A DNA stretch of 64,000 nucleotides, from assembly GCA_023627715.1 (NCBI GenBank), contig JAMAHW010000012.1, forward strand, positions 496,001 to 560,000. Reading direction: 5' to 3'. Origin of the DNA: Periconia sp. R9002. Lineage: Eukaryota > Ascomycota > Dothideomycetes > Pleosporales > Periconiaceae. Every line of letters starts with the position of its first letter. Position 1 is the stretch's first letter. The position numbers and the translations under genes were made by a program. Of the stretch, positions 1 to 7,573 are shown piece by piece. The notes under the pieces are model-generated. The model saw only the letters and a program-made list of their open reading frames with translations. It did no database searches and was not told the origin of the DNA.

Positions 1-495
1 CTCAGGACCGAACTGCACGCCTGTAGGGTCGAAGACGTATTCGGACCCATCTTTCAGCGTAATGAGGTAGATGCAATGCCAGTATCCGTAGTACTCTGCG
101 GTTTTGAACTCGATTTCTCGAACCTCAGCCACCTGTAGGGGTTTCGGGTCGACGATTTCTGCTATGACTACGTGCCATAGGCAGAAGCATGACACTCGAC
201 ACATCTTCGTGAAGGCGAGCATCCTGATCCACCACCACTTCTGCTCGCTGTTGAGATTGTCCGGAGGTGGTTCCCATCGGTCGTTGATTGTCGATAGTAG
301 CTTGGCTTCGAGCGTGTCTTGTATTCGTACGCAGACCCTCCCCAGCGCAGCTTCGGCCGTAATGGAAGTCCCGTCGTGCTCCGTGCAGAGTCGGTCCGTC
401 TTGTTGTCCGTGTCTCTGAGTGCCCGGGCGCAGACTCGGCATCGAGGCTTCATGAGGGGGATGGTACCCCGGCGGGCTTCGTTATCGAACGTCAT
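1..495 (-). CDS. Hypothetical protein, 3' end cut off by window edge
   Basis: Reading the minus strand from the ATG at 495 gives 165 codons open to base 1, so the C-terminus lies outside the window. The protein starts MTFDNEARRGTIPLMKPRCR and has the character of a real protein: paired cysteines (CRVCARAL, DRLCTEH), a tryptophan-rich stretch (EQKWWWIRML), a hydrophobic Cys-rich segment (CFCLWHVVIAEI), then YYGYWHCIYLITLKDG and EYVFDPTGVQFGP. I do not recognise the family. The frame stays open upstream to a possible acceptor at 542 (TTTGCAG, with CTGAC before it), so the true start may lie in an earlier exon. The gene lies directly downstream, on the same strand, of the snoRNA-like array; a joint transcript is possible but not shown. 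Confidence 0.6.
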   Translation of the reverse strand, partial: MTFDNEARRGTIPLMKPRCRVCARALRDTDNKTDRLCTEHDGTSITAEAALGRVCVRIQDTLEAKLLSTINDRWEPPPDNLNSEQKWWWIRMLAFTKMCRVSCFCLWHVVIAEIVDPKPLQVAEVREIEFKTAEYYGYWHCIYLITLKDGSEYVFDPTGVQFGPE

Positions 496-922
496 CGTGA
501 GAGGATGTACTGTTCCAACAAAGGTAGATGTGGTGGGGAGGCTGCAAAGAGTCAGGACCTGAATCATATAGATGGAGGACAGGTGGTCGTGTTGGAAAGC
601 GGTGAAGGTTCTCTTACTATCCTGTTTCCAAGGTCCTTCATGTGGCATGGCTATTACCAGAAACGCTCGCAAAACGGCAAAGTAATGGCAAAACGGTAAA
701 AGGTTCCGTGTTGTTTCTTCCTCAAGCCCCTGCTGCAAACGCAGGCAACCCGATGAAAAATCACCTTGTTGATTGGAGAACAATTACTGTCGAAGTGAGA
801 ATTTTCTCGCCTCCCCGTATTCACACCGGTGCTCCTTCTGCGAAGGTCGGAAGACAAACTCCCTAGACTAAGCGTTAGCGGAATTGGATCAAAGTGTACT
901 ATTGGACAATGAAATAATCTAT

Positions 923-1028
923 CGGCTTCAGAATGGTACTAGAATTAGTTTCGTCTTGTATTGGACGGTGCGCAACGCGCGACTCAAGCCCTCTGATGAA
1001 AACTACGGGGGTTGATCATCATAAGCCG
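923..1028 (-). ncRNA. Box C/D snoRNA-like unit, last recognisable copy in the array
   Basis: On the minus strand CGGCT, one spacer base and the C box ATGATGA (1022-1016) open the unit. The D box CTGA (931-928) followed by AGCCG closes it, giving a perfect 5-bp terminal stem. The bases before the D box, GTACCATT, recur in the unit at 4250-4330. An acceptor with branch CTAAC lies downstream near 864. Canonical layout; the guide target is unknown. Confidence 0.65.
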
Positions 1029-1246
1029 AAGATGATGCAAAGCTGGCAAGTGTGTACGGACGAGGTAGAAAATGCGAGCCTATGCTGGGTACTGCGTGTG
1101 TAGGAAATGTGCAGGTAGAGTGGAGGATGGAACTTAGCTTGTAGAACAAGAGTATGGAGTGGTGGAACTGTGCGATAGGATCGGAAACCTAAGGATGTCA
1201 GTGACGGTTTGGATCACATCGGCAAAAGTAACGATGGATCTTGATA

Positions 1247-1331
1247 CGCTCAGAACGTATTCCAGTGCGCGGGTATTATGGTCATCATCACGTGTAACTA
1301 TGTGTTGAAAACCCCCAAGGTCATCATTGCG
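1247..1331 (-). ncRNA. Degenerate C/D snoRNA-like unit
   Basis: The C box ATGATGA lies at 1327-1321 and a D box CTGA at 1253-1250, with only a 3-bp stem (CGC/GCG). A GC-type donor (GCTAAGTTCC) lies about 25 bases upstream of the C box, as in the better units. Probably decayed. Confidence 0.35.
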
Positions 1332-1911
1332 GGGATGTTGAGGTGGAGGAACTTAGCTTGTTGACTTTCAGGATATCGCAGTCGCTCAATATAGGAGCGC
1401 CAGGTACATTCTAGAACCTAAAATACTCAATCATGTTAGCCGGTTCATGCTTGCCTTCAGTAAAAGTCTAACGGAAGATATGGAGGTTCAGATGTGTTAA
1501 TTGTCAACATGGATGCTGGAACAGCTTGTGATAAAGAACGAGTTTTCTAGTAATCATTACCAGACGTGTTTTGAGGGTATTAGAATCGTTGACGGCGAAG
1601 GAAAGATCAACTCACACGAAGGAGAAAGGGACAGTACGATCTTAGGGTAAGGACGGGCACTAAGTATGGTCAGATGGTTGTAAGATGTCTAAAGATTTGT
1701 AGGGTAAGGGGGTAGAGCAACTTGCCTGGTGCTTCACACTGTATGAGAGAATGGAGAAACATCCTTGGATGCATGCCGCTCAGTCGATGCTGTGAGGGTG
1801 GACGTCGCCGGACTTTCGAACAATGAATGAGATGCTTGATTTCTGATATCTATGATGCCAATTAGTGTAGTGAACAATTGACTGCAACTGAAAAGCAACG
1901 AAATACGCGAT

Positions 1912-2035
1912 GGTCTCAGAGTGTCTGCTCTATAATTAGTCGGCTCATTGAACCACAACCGCGAGGTATTCACGAAAAGGATACCCACACGGAGGGTTAA
2001 TCACTCATTTGGTAAAAGGTTCCTCATCATTGACC
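1912..2035 (-). ncRNA. Box C/D snoRNA-like unit
   Basis: Stem GGTC/GACC flanks the C box ATGATGA (2030-2024) and D box CTGA (1919-1916). An internal GGTAT/ATACC hairpin is present. The donor GTAAGTCGACC lies about 35 bases upstream of the C box, and the mini-exon before it follows CACTAACGAGGTTTCCAG. Confidence 0.62.
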
Positions 2036-2160
2036 GTTTGATGAAGTGGGAGGGTCGACTTACAAGAGATTGGTCGAGATCATAATGTGTGCCTGGAAAC
2101 CTCGTTAGTGTGATATTTGGGGCGAGTACGAGTGACATGAAAAAGAAAGGAATGCAGGAT

Positions 2161-2277
2161 GGTCTCAGAGTATCTGTTCTATCCGCAGATTGTTCATTAA
2201 GCCTCGAAGCAGGGTGTGTTCAGAGGGAAAACCTCTATGAGGACTGTCACTTTGTATAATGTTTCGGATCATTGACG
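2161..2277 (-). ncRNA. Degenerate C/D snoRNA-like unit
   Basis: The D box CTGA and its following GACC are intact, but the C box reads ATGATCC and the stem is reduced to about 3 bp. The flanking donor is GC-type (GCTAAGT). It is homologous to its neighbours and probably decayed. A further, more damaged copy lies near 2441-2550, with ATGA in place of the D box. Confidence 0.4.
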
Positions 2278-2677
2278 GCTTGGAAGAAGGAGAGGAAACT
2301 TAGCTGAGATTGGAAAAGTTGATGAACGTGTGCCTTTGCTTCGCGATGAGAAACGATAGTGTGGTGTGCCTGGAAGCCATGTTAGCGGGGTACTTATAAA
2401 GTGAAAGCCAGGAAGTAACACGAAAACGATAAGGAAATAGCCTCATAGTATCTGTTCTATCCGAAGATTGTGGATCAACCCCAGGCACGGGGTAAACCAA
2501 AAGAAAACCCACTTTGCGGGTTTTCACCCGTGTAAAATGCTCTGATCATTGAAAGCGGAAGAAGAAGGAAGGGAGACATAGCTGAGATTGGAAAAAGTTG
2601 TAAACGTGCGTGTGCCTGAAAAGCTTCGTAAGAAAGGCGCCGTAGAAAACAAATTGATCGGAAAAAGGATCGAACAA

Positions 2678-2793
2678 GGTCTCAGATCTATTCTTATGAG
2701 AAGAAATCATGAAACTGCAACACCTAGGTATTCACATAAGCAACTCACGCCGCGGGCTTTTGTCATTTAGTGGAGAGAATCACATCTTCGACC
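2678..2793 (-). ncRNA. Degenerate C/D snoRNA-like unit
   Basis: The GGTC/GACC terminal stem and the D box CTGA are intact, but the C-box region reads GAAGATGTGA and is damaged. Position and spacing match the array. Confidence 0.4.
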
Positions 2794-2913
2794 GTTGGGG
2801 GAAAAGGAAGAGGACTGACCAAAGACTCATTCATTTGGAAGGATGCGTATCTAAACCTTCTCGTTAGTAAATGCCGTTTCAAGAGGTAAGGAAGCATCAG
2901 AAAGGTGGGAGAA

Positions 2914-3012
2914 GGTCTCAAAATTTGGTTGAGACTCATATAGCCTCAACAGCCGGGTATTCAAGATACCCATGGCGCGGGCTATCAGGCGTAGTAGTTC
3001 TTATCATTGACC
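2914..3012 (-). ncRNA. C/D snoRNA-like unit with one change in each box
   Basis: GGTC/GACC stem, C box ATGATAA (3007-3001) and D-like TTGA. The internal hairpin GGGTAT/ATACCC is a perfect 6 bp. A strong donor, GTAAGTCC, lies at 3042, 35 bases before the C box. Confidence 0.5.
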
Positions 3013-3136
3013 GTGTGATGTAACAAATAACAAGGGACTTACAGATGGCAGAGACGATTGCGGGACCGGTACCTAAAAGTTTTGACAGTGTATTGCATCG
3101 GGAAATAAAAGGCTTGAAGGGAAGCGATATAGACAT

Positions 3137-3243
3137 GGTCTCAGAGTATCTGCTATGGGGATTGCTCATCGAGAACCAACAACCAGATATTCAGAGCGAA
3201 TGCCCAAGTTATGGTTGTCTCGTTCATGTTCTCATCATTGACC
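3137..3243 (-). ncRNA. Box C/D snoRNA-like unit with D' box
   Basis: GGTC/GACC stem, C box ATGATGA (3238-3232), D box CTGA (3144-3141), an internal CTGA at 3194-3191 usable as D', and CGATGAG after it as a possible C'. The bases before the D box end CCCCATAGCAGATACT. The donor GTAAGTCC is at 3273. Confidence 0.68.
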
Positions 3244-3363
3244 GCTTTGGAAATTGTGTGAAGGAGGACTTACAAAGCTGGTAGGGATGCTTTGTGTATA
3301 TACCCGAAATCGTCGTTGGCAGATGAGTGGAAAGAAACCGAGCAGGATAAACAGCAATGCTGT

Positions 3364-3473
3364 GGCCTCAGAGTAGTACCTGAAAAATGGATGATTCATG
3401 CAGCCTATGGACCGGGTGGTTTGGACACACCCAGATCGAGACAGTGTCATCTTGTACGTTCTCATCACCGGCC
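3364..3473 (-). ncRNA. Box C/D snoRNA-like unit
   Basis: The terminal stem is GGCC/GGCC instead of GGTC/GACC, a compensatory change relative to the previous unit. C box GTGATGA (3468-3462) and D box CTGA (3371-3368). The internal hairpin GGGTG/CACCC is intact. The donor upstream carries GAAGTCCC in place of GTAAGTCC, so splicing of this unit may be impaired. Confidence 0.68.
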
Positions 3474-3594
3474 TTGTGGGTAATAAAGAAGGAGGGACTT
3501 CCATAACCAAGATAATACTTCATGGACGTTTGCCTGAAGTCATTGTTAGTAGAAACGTAGAAAATAATGAAGCCAGGTAAGGCACGATAGGTGA

Positions 3595-3707
3595 TGGCCT
3601 CAGAGTAGTAAATGTATTTTGGATGATTCATGCAACCTATAGACCTGATGTGCAAAAACAGACCCAGATCAAGGCAGTGTCATCGCTGAGTTTTTCATCA
3701 CCGGCCA
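3595..3707 (-). ncRNA. Box C/D snoRNA-like unit
   Basis: 5-bp terminal stem TGGCC/GGCCA, C box GTGATGA (3701-3695) and D box CTGA (3603-3600). The donor GTAAGTCC is at 3735. The upstream mini-exon, 3766-3736, follows CTAACAGTGTTTTAG. The guide region before the D box differs from its neighbours except for the last six bases (TACTACT-type ending). Confidence 0.7.
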
Positions 3708-3831
3708 GGTGGTCATGATGGGATAATGGACTTACATGGGAAAGATGACACTTCATGAATGTTTGCCTAAAACACTGTTAGTTGGAGGCACAAGGAACAC
3801 TAGCCACGCGAGAAGCAAAAAATTGATCAAT

Positions 3832-3948
3832 GTGGCCTCAGAGTAGTACATGCACTTGATGATTCATCCAACCCATAGACCGGGTGTGCAAGAGCAGACC
3901 CAGATCGAGGTAGTGTAATCGATCGCTCAAAGTCTCATCACAGGCCAC
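3832..3948 (-). ncRNA. Box C/D snoRNA-like unit, strongest terminal stem in its subgroup
   Basis: 6-bp terminal stem GTGGCC/GGCCAC, C box GTGATGA (3941-3935) and D box CTGA (3841-3838). The internal hairpin GGGTCTGC/GCACACCC has one mismatch. The donor GTAAGTC is at 3974. Confidence 0.7.
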
Positions 3949-4063
3949 ACCGTTGCGATAGAGAATAGACTTACTTGGCAAAGAGAATGCTCGTGAATGT
4001 TTTTTCCGGATTGTCGTAGGCGTGACAGTAGAAAGGACCCAAGTTGGAGAAGAAGGTTCAAAT

Positions 4064-4171
4064 GGGTTTAGAGTAGTGTCTGGTACCTTGATGATTCACC
4101 CACCCTATGAACCGGGTGGTTGAAACACACCCTGATCGAGGCGGTATCATCTTAGCCTTTCATCGTCAACC
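4064..4171 (-). ncRNA. Partly decayed C/D snoRNA-like unit
   Basis: The C box reads ACGATGA and the D box CTAA. The ends carry GGTT and AACC, which can still pair. The internal GGGTG/CACCC hairpin is intact. The flanking mini-exon has lost a clear donor. Confidence 0.45.
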
Positions 4172-4249
4172 GTGTGGAAGATTAATTCCCTGTATAGAAT
4201 GTCAGTAAAAGCCCATGTGATGTTGACAAAGGTTGAGGAGGGTGGAAGA

Positions 4250-4330
4250 TATCTCAGAATGGTACTTCGTCACTGGCCACTGTAGTTGACCTCGAAATAG
4301 TATCTGCATGGTGTGATTTCATCATCGACT
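4250..4330 (-). ncRNA. Short C/D snoRNA-like unit
   Basis: C box ATGATGA (4325-4319) and D box CTGA (4257-4254), 72 bases from outer edge to outer edge, a usual spacing for the class. The terminal stem is weak. The bases before the D box are GTACCATT, as in the 923-1028 unit. The donor GTAAGTGC is at 4364, preceded by a 33-base mini-exon after CTGACTACTTTGGCAG. The next unit up (about 4464-4560) is too degenerate to delimit. Confidence 0.5.
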
Positions 4331-4708
4331 GAAAGGTAGAAGTGCAATAGTGCAAAGCACTTACATCCGAATACTTTGCGGGGACTCGCTAGTATGTCTG
4401 CCAAAGTAGTCAGCTCGGAGCATACGGTGAAGACAACAAGGAACAGCAGGAGAATTAATTGTCTCAGAAGTGAGAGCTCGGAATTTATCCTCTTCACCGG
4501 TCACGGTGACCTCGGAGTAGGATCTTTGTCAATGATGAATTTCGCATTGCTGAAACAACCATTGACAGGGTTCATCCGGACAATCAGAAAAAGGTGGAGG
4601 AGGAGAGGACGTACGTGACTTGGGGTCGCGGGAGTATGCAATATTCTGAATGTCAACAACGTTAGCTTGAAGGTACGCAGGATGGTTGGGTAAAGCGTGT
4701 ACGCAGCG

Positions 4709-4794
4709 TCAAGTTTCAGAAATAGCTCGATACTCGTCGCTGGTGACCATACAAATGCAGGTTACCTCAAAGTAGTACTATTCATCATGCCCGA
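4709..4794 (-). ncRNA. C/D snoRNA-like unit
   Basis: C box ATGATGA (4788-4782) and D box CTGA (4719-4716), 73 bases from edge to edge. Only a weak wobble-containing terminal stem (TCGGG with CTTGA) can be drawn. The donor GTAAGTAAC is at 4826 and the upstream mini-exon is 4866-4827. Confidence 0.55.
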
Positions 4795-4926
4795 GTGCAC
4801 AGGTGCAGAATATGGAAGTTACTTACACTAGGTCCAGGTTGCGAGGTGGTGGCATCAATGTGCTGCCTGCAATCATAGTCAGCTTCCAGCACGCCGCGAA
4901 GGTGGTAAGAAGAGAAGTGGGTGACT

Positions 4927-5019
4927 GTGGTCTCAGAAAAGCTTTGCGTCACTGGTAGCCATACGCCTCAACCGTAGGCTACCTCAGTAGTGTAGTAGCT
5001 TGGTGACATCATTGACCAC
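4927..5019 (-). ncRNA. Box C/D snoRNA-like unit with complete C/D'/C'/D layout
   Basis: 6-bp terminal stem GTGGTC/GACCAC. C-like box ATGATGT (5012-5006), D' CTGA (4987-4984), C'-like GTGACGC and D CTGA (4936-4933). Guides would end CTACTACACTA before D' and CGCAAAGCTTTT before D. This is the first intron of the putative host gene: the donor CAG|GTAAGTAAC is at 5052. Overall length, 93 bases, is typical of the class. Confidence 0.68.
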
Positions 5020-5299
5020 ATGAGTAGGTTGCAGAAGGATGGGGTTACTTACCTGGAAGTGCGACGTGGCCGTCTGTATCAGACACGCTGCCAAACCAGT
5101 CAGCGGGGTGTTGTCAAGGGAGCGTGACGCGCGGGCGTAAGGTGCCGCGGTGCGTTCAGGCGGAGGGGGCATCATCAGGAATCAGAATCTGACGACGAAT
5201 CTCATCATATGAAAGAGGAGGCTGCTCGCAAGAGACAGAAGTACAAGTTTGGTGGAAAGGTGCAGAGTCAAAGACTGGAGAGGGTGGTGGTGAGGGCGG

Positions 5300-7376
5300 T
5301 GTGTGGGAGGGAGGAGGAACGGAGGCAGGCGACAGACGAGGAGCTAAAGCGTCAAAACAAACGACTTTGTGCGCGCCAAGAGAAAGAGATAGAGCCTTCT
5401 AGTCACCAACAGCACGGGCTCTTGCCTTAGCGTGAGTGAACAGCCCGGTATCGCTGGCAAAAGGTAGGTGAATGAGAGAGTGAGCTAGTTAGACGTGCAG
5501 GGGGTGTCTACCAGAAGCAGGGCACCTGTTAGGCATGTCTCATTGGCTATGGGCAAGTCCAAATATGCCAACGCACCTATGATATGGTTTGTATGAAGCA
5601 TTGTCGACCAGAGTTGGCGTTGCAGATGGGGTGTGGTATTCCCAAGAGACAGTGAAACGAGGCCAACGCACTGTTGTCTCTCCATACCCAGCCCCAGAGC
5701 CCCGCACGTTATCTAGTAGAAGTAATAGTTTAGCCGATTTCAATGTCGTGTTTTCGTTCATGTTCGATCACAAAAGAGCCTCGGAAGATGGCACTTGAGC
5801 TCAAGGCTTCAGAATTGCAACACATGGAACGCCATATTCAGATGCATATTGAAGTACGATTGATGCAAGAGCAAATGAAGATTGCCGAATATTCAAAAAA
5901 GTACTTCGCAATGTTCATTCCTACATTTGCAATTCAGACCACGCGACATCTCTACTTCTTTTTTTTCTGTCACCGGTTTTCCAACTAATCACGGCATATT
6001 GGCCATGTGCTGCGCAGAGTTCGTATGCGTTGGTAACATATGCCGCTCAAACAACTGTTTGTCTTATGTTGATATCATTATTGGGAATCTTTGCAAAATT
6101 CAGAGGCTCTGAGGCTAGGCACGGTGTTCATTCAAGTAGAACATCCAAATCCACAAGATGCATTGTAAGAACACTAGTTCTATTTCACATCAAAGCAAAA
6201 CTGTTAGTACTGAAATGAGCTGTGCTATTGTTAGTAGAAGTGCGAGCGATTTTATTTGAATGCATTTTCACAAGTATCACCAGACAAAAATAAACATGTA
6301 CCTGCCCACGTTAGTGTAGGTCACTACATGTGTTCAACACGTCTTCAATAGAAGTGCAACATAGTCTACTCATTTCCCTACCCCTTTGCACGCATTGCCA
6401 AGAACAATTTCAATGGTCCCACACAAATTACATCTTGCTCTTTCTTACCTGCATTTTACACATGTAGTTGCAATTTGTCATCTTATTTGACAAAGCTGAC
6501 GTGGTTTTACGCACATGCAAGGCATCTTCCAGGGCCCCCGGTTCTCTTAGTGTAAACGAACGAAACTTTCCAGATGCGGCGCGTGGGTACGCATTTTTCA
6601 GCCCCCAAGTACGATTATTGCCTCTTCTAGTCACCCGCATACATTATATCGTTCAGCTTGCAAGGGCTGCTAATAACTATTGAGTAATGCCCAGTCACCC
6701 GGTTAACTGCGGTTGACTACGCCGTCTACATAAGATTGATCGAAATCCCACTGATGCATGTAGTACATTCTTTGCACACAAGGCATACCAGTCGCTGTGA
6801 CGTTCTTGTTCCGACCAGCGCATCAGAACTTCAATATAAAACATATACAGTGGCTGTAGCGATAGGTTAACCCGGTGAGCTGGCTTCCATATGCTTCACT
6901 TCCTACCAGATGATGACAGCACGGCGGCGCCAACTCTGCGCTGGGCAGACCTCTTTATGGTGACACACAACCGCGGCTACTGATTTATCTTTTTCTTGCT
7001 CCACGATTGTTTCGGTTCTTTGCAGTATGCATACGGATTGCTAACGTTGAAAGGCAGCAGTGCCGGCGATCTCGTCACACACTTTCAAGTACATCTTGCC
7101 AAAACGACGCTCACATGTCTCTGAGAAACTCCCTGACGCTTTACGCACGCGAGTCTCATCACGATTCTACGGTAGTAACCTGCACGTTTCCAAGTGTCCC
7201 ACCACGCCAACTCGACAGCAAGCCATTGGCCGGCCGCCCGTCCGCCTTCTCACTCCCCGAAAGCTCGAGACCTGACATGAATGGAATACAGTTGGATTGG
7301 CACATCAGGTGATTGGGAAGAGGAGCGTTGCGAAGCTGCATTGATGGAAACACCAAAAGGTACCTGGAGGAACAGC
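5300..7376. other. No convincing gene
   Basis: The purine-rich start (5209-5430 on plus) is probably the pyrimidine-rich promoter side of the minus-strand host gene. A helical coding-like stretch at 5795-5910 (plus; LELKASELQHMERHIQMHIE) may be a relic, but no start, splice structure or family is recognisable. The rest shows only short chance frames. Confidence 0.4.
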
Positions 7377-7474
7377 GGGAGGATGGAACAACTGAGGGAA
7401 CAACTGAGGGAACAACTGAGGGAACAACTGAGGGAACAACTGAGGGAACAACTGAGGGAACAACTGAGGGAACA
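7377..7474. repeat. 12-bp minisatellite abutting an assembly gap
   Basis: The unit caactgagggaa repeats about eight times with essentially no divergence and runs straight into the gap at 7475. Any frame crossing it (on plus it would read REQL repeated) is broken by unknown bases. The true array length is unknown. Confidence 0.9.
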
Positions 7475-7573
7475 NNNNNNNNNNNNNNNNNNNNNNNNNN
7501 NNNNNNNNNNNNNNNNNNNNNNNNNNNNNNNNNNNNNNNNNNNNNNNNNNNNNNNNNNNNNNNNNNNNNNNNN
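7475..7573. other. Assembly gap of 99 unknown bases
   Basis: A run of n. It starts inside the minisatellite, so it is most likely an unresolved repeat rather than a random gap; its stated size should not be trusted. Confidence 0.95.

Larger units (their letters stand above)
860..5180 (-). ncRNA. Tandem array of intronic box C/D snoRNA-like units in a probable non-coding host gene
   Basis: About 17 diverged copies of a unit averaging 230 bases run head to tail. Read on the minus strand, a good unit has a donor (GTAAGTCC or variant), then after 30-40 bases a short stem strand and a C box (RTGATGA), often an internal hairpin, a D box (CTGA) followed by the matching stem strand, then a branch point (CTAAC or CTGAC), YAG, and a mini-exon of 29-40 bases. 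Mini-exons I can place include 4866-4827, 4645-4615, 4397-4365, 3766-3736 and 3072-3043. Their lengths vary by non-multiples of three and no frame is kept, so the spliced exons look non-coding. Pyrimidine-rich minus-strand sequence near 5200-5350 could hold the promoter. Some units have lost donors or boxes. Host-gene limits are estimates. Confidence 0.68.

Noticed and set aside
2588..2770. 60-codon plus-strand frame starting MEKVVNVRVPEKLRKKGAVE
   Set aside because: It lies inside one unit of the repeat array and is not kept in neighbouring units; the splice and C/D signals on the minus strand explain the region better.
5209..5430. Plus-strand Lys/Arg/Glu-rich frame MKEEAARKRQKYKFGGKVQS
   Set aside because: Purine-rich low complexity complementary to what looks like the pyrimidine-rich promoter of the minus-strand host gene; no splice partners or family.
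7377..7474. Possible CRISPR-like repeat
   Set aside because: Contiguous 12-bp units without spacers in a eukaryotic context; a minisatellite.
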